From DATLLN01 sp963797175 (lineage in GTDB: Bacteria > Actinomycetota > Thermoleophilia > Gaiellales > JAICJC01): a stretch of DNA of 64,000 nucleotides. The stretch is from NCBI GenBank assembly GCA_963797175.1, contig CAWCOL010000007.1, positions 62,001 through 126,000 of the forward strand, in the 5' to 3' direction. Position numbers and translations under genes: made by a program. Of the stretch, positions 31,545 through 39,808 are shown piece after piece. Position 1 is the first letter of the stretch; each line of letters begins with the position of its first letter. Under the pieces are notes generated by a model. That model did no database searches. It was given only the letters and a program-made list of their open reading frames with translations, and was not told where the DNA came from.

Positions 31545-33524
31545 GGCGGCCTCCGACTCGAGCTCCTCGAGCGTGACCACCGGTACGCCCAGCCGCTCGG
31601 CCTTCTCCCGCTTCGACCCGCCGCCCTCGCCGGCGACGACGTAGTCCGTCTTCTTCGACACGGAGTCGGTCACCTTCGCGCCCAGGCTCTCCAGGTGCTC
31701 GCGGATCGAGTCCCGCGTGTGCCCCTCGATCGAGCCGGTGACGACGACGGTGCGGCCGGCCAGCGGCCCCTCGGCGGCGGCCGGCGCCCGCCGCGGCCCG
31801 GTCAGCTCGACCCCGGCCGCGCGCAGCGCCTCGACGACGGCGCGGTGCTCCTCGTCCACGAACCAGCCGGACACGGACTCTGCGATCACGGGGCCGATGC
31901 CCTCGACCGCCTCGATCTCCTCCTCCGGCGCCGCGGCCAGCTCGTCCACCGACCCGAAGTGGTCGGCCAGCGCCTGGGCGGTGACCGAGCCGACGTGCTG
32001 GATGCCGAGCGCGAACAGCAGCCGCCCCAGCGGCCGGTCGCGGGACGCGTCGATCGCGGCGATCACGTTGTCCGCCGAGCGCTGCTGGAAGCCGTCCAGG
32101 CCGAGCAGCTGCTCGGCGGTCAGCCGGTACAGGTCGGGCGGCGACGCGATCATCCCCTCGTCCAGCAGCCGCCGGATCAGCCGCTCGCCGACACCGTCGA
32201 TGTCCATCGCGCCGCGGCTGACGAAGTGCTTGAGCCACTCGTAGCCCTTCGCGGGGCACGACGGGTTGGGGCAGCGGTGCATCACCTCGCCCTCGGGCTT
32301 GACCACCGGCGTCCCGCACACCGGGCACTCGGCGGGCATCTTCCATGGCTTGCCGCGCTTGCCGCCGCCCTCCAGGTGCGGCCCCACCACCTGCGGGATC
32401 ACGTCGCCGGCGCGCTGGACGATGACCAGGTCGCCCTCGCGCAGGTCCTTGCGGTTGATGTCCTCCTCGTTGTGCAGCGTCGCCAGCGACACGGTGACGC
32501 CGCCCACCACCACCGGCTCCAGCACCGCGTAGGGGTTGAGCGCCCCGGTGCGGCCGACGTTGAGGCCGATCCGCTCGAGCCGAGTGATCGCGGTGGTCGG
32601 CGCGAACTTGAAGGCGATCGCCCAGCGCGGGTCGCGGGACACCGTCCCCAGCTGCGCCTGCTGGGCGAAGCTGGACACCTTGACCACGGCGCCGTCGATG
32701 TCGTAGTCGAGCTCGCCGCGGCGGGCCTCCCACGACCGGCAGGCCTCCAGGGCCGGCTCGACCTCGTCGTGCAGTTCGACCTGGTCATGGACGCGCAGGC
32801 CCTGGCCGCGCATCCACTCCAGCGCCTCCCACTGCGATCCGAGGCCGAGGCTGTTCGCGCCCAGCGCGTAGAGGTAGATCTGGAGCGGCCGTGACGCGGT
32901 GATCGCCGGATCCTTCTGGCGCAGCGAGCCGGCGGCCGAGTTGCGGGGGTTCATGAATGTCCGCTTGCCTGCCGCCGCCTGCTCCTCGTTGACGCGCGCG
33001 AAGCCGGACAGCGACATGAAGACCTCGCCCCGCACCTCGACCTCCCCCTGCTCCGGGATCGTCAGCGGGATCGTCCGCACCGTGCGCAGGTTCGGGGTGA
33101 CGTCCTCGCCCACCAGCCCGTCGCCGCGCGTCGCGCCGCGCACGAGCCGCCCCTCCCGGTAGAGCAGCGAGACGGCCAGCCCGTCCAGCTTGGGCTCGAC
33201 CACCAGCTGGAAGTCCTCCCCGTCCAGCCCGCGGCGGACGCGCTCGGCCCACTCGCGCAGCTCGCCGTCGTTGCGCGCGTTGGCCAGCGACAGCATCGGC
33301 TGCGGGTGGGTGACCGGCGCGAACTGCGAGGACATCGGCGCGCCCACGCGCTGGGTCGGCGACTCCGGCGTGACCAGCGACGGGTCGGCGGCCTCCAGCG
33401 CCTGGAGCTCGCGCAGCAGGGCGTCGTACTCGCCGTCGGAGATCGATGGCTGGTCGAGCACGTGGTAGCGGTGGTTGGCCTCGTTCAGCAGGTCCCGCAG
33501 CTCCGCCGCCCGCTCGGCGCTCAT
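31530..33524 (-). CDS. ligA: NAD+-dependent DNA ligase
   Basis: The 664-residue enzyme seals nicks using NAD+. Domains in order: Ia (residues ~1-65), adenylation domain with Lys112 of the K-x-D-G motif (EPKLDG), OB-fold, a four-Cys zinc finger (CPVC and CPNPSC), helix-hairpin-helix repeats, and a C-terminal BRCT domain (GRTVVVTGSIEGHTRDSI). Length is typical. ATG 33524 overlaps the stop of the HAD phosphatase gene by 4 bp, so they are co-transcribed. Confidence 0.97.
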   Translation of the reverse strand: MSAERAAELRDLLNEANHRYHVLDQPSISDGEYDALLRELQALEAADPSLVTPESPTQRVGAPMSSQFAPVTHPQPMLSLANARNDGELREWAERVRRGLDGEDFQLVVEPKLDGLAVSLLYREGRLVRGATRGDGLVGEDVTPNLRTVRTIPLTIPEQGEVEVRGEVFMSLSGFARVNEEQAAAGKRTFMNPRNSAAGSLRQKDPAITASRPLQIYLYALGANSLGLGSQWEALEWMRGQGLRVHDQVELHDEVEPALEACRSWEARRGELDYDIDGAVVKVSSFAQQAQLGTVSRDPRWAIAFKFAPTTAITRLERIGLNVGRTGALNPYAVLEPVVVGGVTVSLATLHNEEDINRKDLREGDLVIVQRAGDVIPQVVGPHLEGGGKRGKPWKMPAECPVCGTPVVKPEGEVMHRCPNPSCPAKGYEWLKHFVSRGAMDIDGVGERLIRRLLDEGMIASPPDLYRLTAEQLLGLDGFQQRSADNVIAAIDASRDRPLGRLLFALGIQHVGSVTAQALADHFGSVDELAAAPEEEIEAVEGIGPVIAESVSGWFVDEEHRAVVEALRAAGVELTGPRRAPAAAEGPLAGRTVVVTGSIEGHTRDSIREHLESLGAKVTDSVSKKTDYVVAGEGGGSKREKAERLGVPVVTLEELESEAASARA

Positions 33525-34153
33525 GCCGCCAGCACCTGCAATGGGGTGTCGAACACGTGGTCGGGCCACAGCTCGAGCAGGTCGTCGCGCGGGTGGATCC
33601 CCCACGTCGCCGCCCCGGAGGCGACGCCGGCCGCCCGCGCGGCGAGGATGTCGTAGGGCGAGTCGCCGACGTAGATCACCGCGTCCGGGCCCACCCGCAG
33701 CCGCTCCAGCGCCAGCAGGATCGGGTCGGGATCGGGCTTGTGCCGCTCGGTCTCCTCCGCGGTGACGATCACCTCGAAGGCGGGGCCGTAGCTGATCTGG
33801 TCGAGCACGAGGTCGACCGTCGCCCGCAGCTTGGAGGTGACGATGCCCAGCCGGCAGCCGTCGTCGCGCAGGCGCATCAGCATCTCGGTGACCCCGTCGA
33901 AGGTGTCCACCTCGTCGGCGTGCAGCGCCAGGCTGTGCTCGACGTACACGTCGAAGAACCGGTCGGCGTGCTCGCCGGCCACGTCGGCGGCGGCGTGTCG
34001 GAGCGGTCGCGAGAGGTTGGCCTGCACCAGCTCGGCGGGCAGCTCCTCGCCCAGCACCTCGCGGGCCGCCGTCCGGTAGCACTCGAGGATGATCCATTCC
34101 GTGTCGACCAGCGTGCCGTCGAAGTCGAACAGCCAGACCGGGTGAGCCGTCAT
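33521..34153 (-). CDS. HAD-superfamily phosphatase, Gph/PpaX-like
   Basis: The 210-residue protein has HAD motif I FDFDGTLVDT with the nucleophile Asp, motif II IVTSK, Lys in ETERHKPDPDPI and motif IV YVGDSPYDILAA. It resembles phosphoglycolate phosphatase or pyrophosphatase PpaX; the substrate is uncertain. ATG 34153 is preferred because TAGTAT lies 8 nt upstream on the minus strand. It leads ligA, an arrangement consistent with removing phosphoglycolate or pyrophosphate linked to DNA repair. Confidence 0.86.
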   Translation of the reverse strand: MTAHPVWLFDFDGTLVDTEWIILECYRTAAREVLGEELPAELVQANLSRPLRHAAADVAGEHADRFFDVYVEHSLALHADEVDTFDGVTEMLMRLRDDGCRLGIVTSKLRATVDLVLDQISYGPAFEVIVTAEETERHKPDPDPILLALERLRVGPDAVIYVGDSPYDILAARAAGVASGAATWGIHPRDDLLELWPDHVFDTPLQVLAA

Positions 34154-34161
34154 ACGGCCGC

Positions 34162-34167
34162 ATACTA
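34162..34167 (-). promoter_or_regulatory. -10 element of HAD-ligA operon
   Basis: Minus-strand TAGTAT ends 8 nt before ATG 34153; leaderless arrangement without SD. Confidence 0.55.
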
Positions 34168-34221
34168 GGCGTGTGATGGCGCGTACGAAACCGCCTCGGC
34201 AGGACCGCCCGTATCCAGGGC

Positions 34222-34683
34222 ATGAAACAACGATCACTCATCTCCCTTGCAGCAGCCATTGTCATCGCCGTCACCGTGGCGGCGTGTGGATCATCCAGCG
34301 GCGGCGGGTCGAGCGCGGCCCCGGCGGCGGGCGGCGGCGCCTCCGTGCCCGCCACCAGCAGCACCCCGAGCAGCACCCCCAGCAACGGCACCAGCGCCAC
34401 CGGCATGTCGATCCCGGTCACGCTGAAGGATTTCTCGATCACCGCGACCGGCGCGTCCGGCCTGACGCCGGGGACGTACACGTTCGCCGTCTCCAACCAG
34501 GGCCCGTCGGCACACAACCTGACCGTGAACGGGCCGGGCGTGGCCGACGCGGCGACCTCGACGTTCGCCGCCGGCGACACCCAGAACCTGACCGTCACCC
34601 TCAAGAAGGGCACCTACGACCTGTTCTGCTCCGTCCCCGGCCACAAGGCCGCCGGGATGGACATGCACATCACCGTCGGCTAG
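34222..34683 (+). CDS. Cupredoxin-like lipoprotein
   Basis: The 153-residue protein has a lipoprotein signal (lipobox VAAC, Cys22), a Ser/Gly/Ala/Pro-rich linker to about residue 58 and a plastocyanin-type beta-sandwich. A type-1 copper site is complete: His98 (SAHNL), then Cys136, His141 and Met146 in the C-x4-H-x4-M loop (LFCSVPGHKAAGM). It is probably a surface-attached small blue copper electron carrier. The gene is a single unit divergent from the HAD-ligA operon. Confidence 0.87.
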   Translation: MKQRSLISLAAAIVIAVTVAACGSSSGGGSSAAPAAGGGASVPATSSTPSSTPSNGTSATGMSIPVTLKDFSITATGASGLTPGTYTFAVSNQGPSAHNLTVNGPGVADAATSTFAAGDTQNLTVTLKKGTYDLFCSVPGHKAAGMDMHITVG

Positions 34684-34771
34684 CCGGCGACGCCTGTCCC
34701 CGCGCTGCTCGTCGCCCTGGCGATCAGCGCGGTGGGCGGGCAGCGGACGCTGGCCGGCAAGCGCCGGATGG

Positions 34772-34777
34772 TAGGTT
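34772..34777 (+). promoter_or_regulatory. -10 element of VOC/phosphatase operon
   Basis: TAGGTT ends 7 nt before ATG 34785; CTGGCC (34750-34755) is a weak -35 at 16 nt. Confidence 0.5.
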
Positions 34778-34784
34778 GCGCGCC

Positions 34785-35267
34785 ATGGCCTACGTCATTC
34801 CCGAGGGCACGCAGATCGGCCACGTCCACCTCAAGGTCTCCGACCTCGACCGGGCCGAGACCTTCTACCGCGACGTGCTCGGCTTCGAGGTGCAGCAGCA
34901 CTACGGCAACTCCGCCTCGTTCCTGTCCGCCGGCGGCTATCACCATCACATCGGCCTGAACATCTGGCAGAGCCGCGACGGCAGCCCGCCGCCGCCGGGC
35001 TCGACCGGGCTCTTTCACCTCGCCGTGCTCTACCCCACCCGCGGCGACCTGGCCCGCGCCCTCCAGCGGCTGCTCGAGCTGGGGGTGCCGATCGACGGCG
35101 CCAGCGACCACGGGGTGAGCGAGGCGATCTACCTGCGCGACCCGGACGGCAACGGCATCGAGCTCTACTGGGACCGGCCGCAGGCGGAGTGGCCGCGTGA
35201 CGAGAACGGCGAGCTGGTGATGGTGACGGACGCGCTCGACCTCCAGGGCCTGCTCGCGCAGGCGTGA
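34785..35267 (+). CDS. VOC family dioxygenase-like protein (catechol 2,3-dioxygenase type)
   Basis: The 160-residue protein resembles CatE-type extradiol dioxygenases of the VOC fold. Metal-ligand positions are filled: His in GHVHLKVSD, His in GLFHLAVLYP and Glu in GNGIELYWDRP. The GFEVQQHYGNSASFLSAGGYHHHIGLN segment (described in part) forms the pocket. It could be a ring-cleaving or related enzyme; substrate unknown. The next gene starts within its stop codon (GTGA). Confidence 0.85.
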   Translation: MAYVIPEGTQIGHVHLKVSDLDRAETFYRDVLGFEVQQHYGNSASFLSAGGYHHHIGLNIWQSRDGSPPPPGSTGLFHLAVLYPTRGDLARALQRLLELGVPIDGASDHGVSEAIYLRDPDGNGIELYWDRPQAEWPRDENGELVMVTDALDLQGLLAQA

Positions 35268-35875
35268 ACCGCCTGATCCTGATCCGCCACGGCGAGACGG
35301 TCTGGAATGCGGAGCGCCGCTTCACGACGCGCTCCGACGTCGAGCTTGACGACGCCGGCCTGGCCCAGGCGGCGGCCGCCGCCGAGGCGCTGGCCGGGGA
35401 GACGATCGCCCGCATCTACACCTCGCCGATGCAGCGGGCGGCCCGCACCGCGGCGACCATCGCCGAGGCGCAGCGCGGCGCCTGCGCGGTGACGGCCGAC
35501 GACCGGCTGGTCGAGATCGACGCGGGGCCGTTCGAGGGCAAGACGTCCGACGAGCTGGAGGCGGGGCCCCTGGCCGCGGCGTTCGCCGCGTGGCACACGG
35601 ACGATGCCGAGCCGGTGTTTCCCGACGGCGCCGAGACGTTCGTGGATGCGCTGGCCCGCGCCTCGGAGTTCCTGGCCGAGCACGAGGGCGAGCAGGGCAC
35701 GACGCTGATCGTCACCCACGGCTCGCTGGCCCGGTTGATCGTGTGCAGCCACTTCCTGGGCGGCCCGCCGCCGCTGCATCGCCGGCTCTGGCTCGACAAC
35801 TGCCGTCTGGCCGTGTTCGAGGAGCGTTCGGGCGTCCCCAAGATGGTCGCCTTCAATGCAACAGGGGTAGGATGA
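35264..35875 (+). CDS. Histidine phosphatase family protein (phosphoglycerate mutase-like)
   Basis: The 203-residue enzyme carries the catalytic RHGE motif in LILIRHGETVWNAERR, the acid residue in VEIDAGPFEGKT and the second His in LIVTHGSLARL. Such proteins are cofactor-independent of 2,3-BPG in this context and act as broad sugar- or nucleotide-phosphate phosphatases (CobC/PhoE type). It begins at GTG 35264 overlapping the VOC gene and is followed after 26 bp by a small helical-protein gene. Confidence 0.88.
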   Translation: MNRLILIRHGETVWNAERRFTTRSDVELDDAGLAQAAAAAEALAGETIARIYTSPMQRAARTAATIAEAQRGACAVTADDRLVEIDAGPFEGKTSDELEAGPLAAAFAAWHTDDAEPVFPDGAETFVDALARASEFLAEHEGEQGTTLIVTHGSLARLIVCSHFLGGPPPLHRRLWLDNCRLAVFEERSGVPKMVAFNATGVG

Positions 35876-35901
35876 AACCGCCCACCGAGGAGGACGGAAC
35901 G

Positions 35902-36153
35902 ATGTCAGCGGATGACCCGAAGCAGCACGCGGAGACGCTCGAGCAGATGGCGGCCGAGGAGAAGGAGCTGCACGAGCGGAGCAAGCTCGGCGAGCTCGAG
36001 GACAGCGCCAAGCGGCGACTGCACGATCTGCGCTGGTCGCTCGACCACGCTCACAAGGTGCTCAAGGAGCGGGAGGCGAACAGTCAGGGCACGATGAGCA
36101 TCGACGAGGCCCGGATGCACATGGGCACGATGACGCCGGAGTACCTGGAGTAG
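35902..36153 (+). CDS. Small helical protein of unknown function
   Basis: AGGAGG 8 nt before ATG 35902 gives this 83-residue gene one of the best ribosome sites in the window. The product is highly charged and almost wholly helical (HAETLEQMAAEEKELHERSK, RRLHDLRWSLDHAHKVLKER), with Met-rich end MHMGTMTPEYLE; a coiled coil is likely. An ATG at 35872, in the stop of the phosphatase gene, would add ten residues. Family not recognised. It probably shares the transcript of the VOC and phosphatase genes. Confidence 0.68.
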   Translation: MSADDPKQHAETLEQMAAEEKELHERSKLGELEDSAKRRLHDLRWSLDHAHKVLKEREANSQGTMSIDEARMHMGTMTPEYLE

Positions 36154-36167
36154 CGACCAGGCGGCCG

Positions 36168-36944
36168 TCAGCCGCCGAGGTTCCACCCCGAGAGCTCGTC
36201 GATCGCGGCGGCGCTGGTCAGGTCGAGATGGATCGGCGTGACGGCGGCGAGGCCCTCGGCGATCGCGCGGAAGTCCGTGCCCGGCGCGTCGTGGTAGGAC
36301 GGGTCGTCGCCGTAGATGCGGTACCGGCGGCGCCCCTCCTCGTCCGCCTCCAGCTCCAGCCGGTCGATGTAGATCCGCTTGCCCAGACGGGCAACGGCGG
36401 CACCGGTCGGCTCGGCGGGGACGTTGACGTTCAGGATCGTGCCCTCCGGGATCCCGTGCTCGAGCACGCGCTCGACCACCACTGCCAGGAAGTCGGCCGA
36501 CGGCTCGAAGTCGTAGCTCTCGTGGCGGCGGAAGTCGCTGCCGGACGCGGTCGGCGCGCCCTGCGAGATCGCGATGCCGGGGATGCCGAGCAGGATGCCC
36601 TCGAACGCCGCGGCGACGGTGCCCGAGTAGGTGACGTCGTCGCCCAGGTTGTAGCCGTAGTTGATCCCCGAGACGATCAGGTCGGGCTTCTCCCCGACCA
36701 GGCCGAGGTCGGCGAAGCGGACGCAGTCCACCGGCGTGCCGTCTGTGGCGAAGCCGGTCGAGCCGTCGCGCAGCTCCACCTCACCGACGTGCAGCGAGCG
36801 ATGAATGGTGATGCTCCGCGCCGAGCCGGAGCGGTTCGCGTCGGGCGCGATCACCGAGACGCTGCCGAAGCGCTCGAGCGCGACCTTGGCCGCGAACAGG
36901 CCGCGCGAGGTGATGCCGTCGTCGTTGGTGAGAAGGATGTTCAC
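36168..36944 (-). CDS. surE: 5'/3'-nucleotidase SurE
   Basis: The 258-residue metal-dependent nucleoside-monophosphate phosphatase shows the N-terminal NDDGI motif (metal-binding Asp residues), Ser and Asn ligands in APDANRSGSARSI and VSGINYGYNLG, and the YSGTVAAAFEG stretch. Its start is GTG 36944; a minus-strand TACGCT at 36973-36968 is a possible -10 with a short leader. It diverges from the Nudix gene and converges on the small helical protein gene. Confidence 0.95.
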   Translation of the reverse strand: MNILLTNDDGITSRGLFAAKVALERFGSVSVIAPDANRSGSARSITIHRSLHVGEVELRDGSTGFATDGTPVDCVRFADLGLVGEKPDLIVSGINYGYNLGDDVTYSGTVAAAFEGILLGIPGIAISQGAPTASGSDFRRHESYDFEPSADFLAVVVERVLEHGIPEGTILNVNVPAEPTGAAVARLGKRIYIDRLELEADEEGRRRYRIYGDDPSYHDAPGTDFRAIAEGLAAVTPIHLDLTSAAAIDELSGWNLGG

Positions 36945-37000
36945 TGCTGCATCACGCCGGTGCGCGTAGCGTAGGCGATTGGCCTCTGGTCGCCGTCGCG

Positions 37001-37006
37001 TACGAT
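37001..37006 (+). promoter_or_regulatory. -10 element of leaderless Nudix promoter
   Basis: TACGAT ends 6 nt before ATG 37013, with TTGGCC (36979-36984) at 16 nt as a plausible -35. Confidence 0.6.
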
Positions 37007-37012
37007 CGCACG

Positions 37013-37378
37013 ATGAGAGAAGGGGCCGACGCGTTCGTCGTCGATGCGGAAGGCAGAGTGCTGCTCGTTCGCCGCGCTGACGACGGGCGATGGGCGATGC
37101 CCGGCGGCTGGGTCGACCCGGGAGAGACGCCGGCTGAGGCAGCCATCCGCGAGACGTGCGAGGAGACCGGTCTCGTCGTCTCCGACCCACGGCCTGCCGG
37201 CACCATCCGCCGTACGGATTCCGTCCACCACACCTTCGCCTGCCGGGTGATCGGCGGCATGCTGCGCGTCTCACACGAATCTCTGCAGGTCGCGTTCGTC
37301 GACCCCGCGACGGTTCACGACTGGCACATCGACCACCGCGAGCGGGTGGCCGCGGGCATGGCGGCTCAGCTGCCGTAG
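37013..37378 (+). CDS. Nudix hydrolase
   Basis: The 121-residue protein has a perfect Nudix box G-x5-E-x7-R-E-x2-E-E-x-G in GGWVDPGETPAEAAIRE and the following TCEETG. It hydrolyses a nucleoside diphosphate linked to another moiety; substrate not determined. Its final 13 bp overlap the 3' end of truA on the other strand. Confidence 0.92.
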   Translation: MREGADAFVVDAEGRVLLVRRADDGRWAMPGGWVDPGETPAEAAIRETCEETGLVVSDPRPAGTIRRTDSVHHTFACRVIGGMLRVSHESLQVAFVDPATVHDWHIDHRERVAAGMAAQLP

Positions 37379-38064
37379 TCCACGCCGGTGAGCATCAGCC
37401 CGTGCGGCGGGGCGGTCCTGCCGGCGTCCGAGCGCGGGCGGCCGTCCAGCAGCGGGATGAAGCCGTCCGGGTCGCGGGTCAGCAGCATCGTGCCGACCAG
37501 GATCCGCACCATGTGGCGCAGCAGTCCGTCGGCGGTGATGCGGAACTCGAGCCGGCCGCCGTCGCGCACCCACTCCGCCGAGACCACGGTGCGCTCGAAG
37601 AAGCGGTGCTGCGTCTCGGTCGGCGTGAACGCGCGGAGGTCGTGACGGCCGACCAGGGCGACGGCGCACCGCTGGAGCACATCGTCGTCCAGCCGCCGCG
37701 GGTAGTGCAGCTCGAACCTGCGCCGCAGCGGATCGCCCTCCGGCCGGTTGAGGATCCGGTAGACGTAGGAGCGCGATCGCGCGTCGGCCCGGGCGTCGAA
37801 GCCGTCGGGCGCCTCCTCGGTGGACCGCACGGCGAGGTCCACGGGCAGCCGCGAGTTCAGCTCGACGGCGGCCGGCACCCGGTCGGCAACGAACGAGACG
37901 ACGTTGGCCGACGCGTGCACGCCGCGGTCGGTGCGACCGGCGACAACCAGCTCCGTGCGGGCCGCGCGGGAGAGCAGCTCCTCGATCGTCCGCAGCCCGG
38001 GCTGCCGAGCCCAGCCGTAGAAGTCCGTGCCGTCGTACGCGACGGTGGCCCGCACCGCCGGCAC
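37366..38064 (-). CDS. truA: tRNA pseudouridine(38-40) synthase TruA
   Basis: The 232-residue enzyme converts uridines 38-40 of tRNA anticodon arms to pseudouridine. The catalytic Asp46 lies in VAGRTDRGVHA; the N-terminal YDGTDFYGWARQ and the C-terminal FLRHMVR-like LLRHMVRILVGTML are diagnostic. GTG 38064 begins one base after the stop of the DcrB-like gene. The location after rplQ is conserved in many bacteria, here with one inserted gene. Confidence 0.95.
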   Translation of the reverse strand: MPAVRATVAYDGTDFYGWARQPGLRTIEELLSRAARTELVVAGRTDRGVHASANVVSFVADRVPAAVELNSRLPVDLAVRSTEEAPDGFDARADARSRSYVYRILNRPEGDPLRRRFELHYPRRLDDDVLQRCAVALVGRHDLRAFTPTETQHRFFERTVVSAEWVRDGGRLEFRITADGLLRHMVRILVGTMLLTRDPDGFIPLLDGRPRSDAGRTAPPHGLMLTGVDYGS

Positions 38065-38065
38065 G

Positions 38066-38470
38066 TCACGGGCCGATCGTGAGCGACGCGGCGGCCGCGG
38101 CGAACACCGGCCGCAGGTCGTCGAACTCGGCGTCCGCGGCCGACGCGATCAGCGCCACCCCGCTGCCCTCCTCCACGACGCACCACAGCCGTTGACGCAT
38201 CGTGCGGCCGTCCAGCGTCCAGCGGTAGGTGTGCCGGATCGCAGGCCGCCCGGCCAGCGTCGTCTCGCGCTCCTCCAGCAGCTCCACGCCCTCGATGCCG
38301 GCGCGGATCGCCGCGTCCTGCATCGCCGCGTACCGGCCCACCGAGACGCCGGCGTCCAGCGCGTCCCGGGTCAGCACGATCGACGGCGAGCCCGAGCCGT
38401 CGTCCGGGCCGACGTAGGTCAGCACCGTGCGGTCGGCCCAGCCGTCGGGCAGCCGGATCGCCGCACCCAC
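38066..38470 (-). CDS. DcrB/DUF1795-like protein
   Basis: The 134-residue protein has the alternating-strand pattern of the PsbP/DcrB-like (DUF1795) fold: IRLPDGWADRTVLTYVGP, an inner ETTLAGRPAIRHTYRWTL hairpin and LIASAADAEFDDLRPVFAA at the end. No signal peptide is visible, so it would be cytoplasmic. Function is unknown. It sits between rplQ (10 bp) and truA (1 bp), so it is expressed with the ribosomal operon. Confidence 0.65.
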   Translation of the reverse strand: MGAAIRLPDGWADRTVLTYVGPDDGSGSPSIVLTRDALDAGVSVGRYAAMQDAAIRAGIEGVELLEERETTLAGRPAIRHTYRWTLDGRTMRQRLWCVVEEGSGVALIASAADAEFDDLRPVFAAAAASLTIGP

Positions 38471-38480
38471 GCCGAGCTAC

Positions 38481-38840
38481 CTAGTCGACGAGCTCGATGT
38501 ACGCCATCGGCGCGGCGTCGCCCAGGCGAGGGCCGAGCTTGACGATGCGCGTGTAGCCGCCCGGGCGCTCCGTGAACCGGGGCCCGACCTCGTGGAAGAG
38601 GCGGTGGACGGCATCCTTGCTGCGCAGGTAGCTGACCGCCTGCCGCTGCGCGGCGACGTTGACCGGATCCTTGCGCGCCAGCGTGATCAGCTTCTCGGCG
38701 ATCGGCCGCAACTCCTTGGCCTTGGCCTCGGTCGTGCGGATGCGGCCGTGCTCGAACAGCTGCCCGGCCATGTTCGAGAACATCGCCTTGCGGTGGGCCG
38801 AGTCACGGCCCAGCTTGCGTCCCTGACGCTGGTGCCTCAC
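38481..38840 (-). CDS. rplQ: 50S ribosomal protein L17
   Basis: The 119-residue protein starts MRHQRQGRKLGRDSAHRKAM, the invariant L17 N-terminus, and overlaps rpoA by 4 bp. It closes the alpha operon. Confidence 0.98.
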   Translation of the reverse strand: MRHQRQGRKLGRDSAHRKAMFSNMAGQLFEHGRIRTTEAKAKELRPIAEKLITLARKDPVNVAAQRQAVSYLRSKDAVHRLFHEVGPRFTERPGGYTRIVKLGPRLGDAAPMAYIELVD

Positions 38841-39784
38841 TCCTGCCCCCGCAGGCCCAGCCCCTGCGCCGCCAGCGTCTCCTTGACCTCCTCGATCGAC
38901 TTCTTGCCGAAGTTGGGGATCGCAGCCAGCTCGCTCTCGGACTTGGAGATGAGGTCGCCGATGGTCTCGATGCCGACGCGCTTGAGGCAGTTGTACGAGC
39001 GGACGCCGAGCTCGAGCTCCTCGATCAGGATGTTCTCCATCCCGTGCGCGCTGGGCGCCGCCGCCTCGACCGCCGCGCCGTCCTGGCGCAGGGCCAGCTC
39101 GGATGCGTCGATGTCGGTGAAGATCGAGAGGTACTTGATGAGCAGCTCGGCCGCGTCCTTGACGGCGTCCTTGGGCGACATCGAGCCGTCCGTGGTCACC
39201 TCGATGCGGAGCTTGTCGAAATCGGTGCGCTGGCCGACGCGAGCGGTGTCCACGTCGTAGGAGACGCGGCGCACGGGCGAGAAGATCGAGTCCACCGGGA
39301 TCACGCCGATGGTGGTCTCCGGGCCCTTGTTGCCCTCGGCGGCGACGTAGCCGCGGCCGCGCGCGATCGTCAGCGTCATCTCGAATCGCGCGTTGTCGGT
39401 GAGATGGCAGATCTCGAGCTCCGGGTTGAGGATCTCGAGGTCGGCGGGCGCCTCGATGTCGGACGCCTTGACGACGCCGGGGCCGTCCTTCTGCACCTGC
39501 ACCTCGACCTCGCCGGACTCGCCATGGAGCCGGCAGATCAGGTTCTTCAGGTTGAGGATCATGTCCGTGACGTCCTCGCGCACGCCCGGGACGGACGTGA
39601 ACTCGTGGGCGACGCCCTCGATCTTCACCGACGTGACGGCCGCGCCCTCGAGTGAGGACAGCAGCACGCGCCGGAGGCTGTTGCCGAAGGTGTAACCGAA
39701 GCCGCGGTCGAGCGGCTCGACGACGAAGGAGCCGGTCTGGTCGCCGACCTCCTCGGACGTGATCTTGGGAATGAAATCAAGCAT
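38837..39784 (-). CDS. rpoA: RNA polymerase alpha subunit
   Basis: The 315-residue subunit has the N-terminal assembly domain (GFGYTFGNSLRRVLLSSLEG) and the C-terminal domain that contacts UP elements and activators (LGVRSYNCLKRVGIETIGDL). Length is normal. It is separated from rpsD by 24 bp. Confidence 0.98.
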   Translation of the reverse strand: MLDFIPKITSEEVGDQTGSFVVEPLDRGFGYTFGNSLRRVLLSSLEGAAVTSVKIEGVAHEFTSVPGVREDVTDMILNLKNLICRLHGESGEVEVQVQKDGPGVVKASDIEAPADLEILNPELEICHLTDNARFEMTLTIARGRGYVAAEGNKGPETTIGVIPVDSIFSPVRRVSYDVDTARVGQRTDFDKLRIEVTTDGSMSPKDAVKDAAELLIKYLSIFTDIDASELALRQDGAAVEAAAPSAHGMENILIEELELGVRSYNCLKRVGIETIGDLISKSESELAAIPNFGKKSIEEVKETLAAQGLGLRGQE

Positions 39785-39808
39785 GGGGGTGCGTTCAGCC
39801 TTCCTGGA

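Noticed and set aside
31530..34613. Single 1027-codon frame spanning ligA and the HAD gene region
   Set aside because: LigA begins at ATG 33524 with family-typical MSAERAAELRDLL; the rest is antisense or out of frame with the HAD phosphatase.
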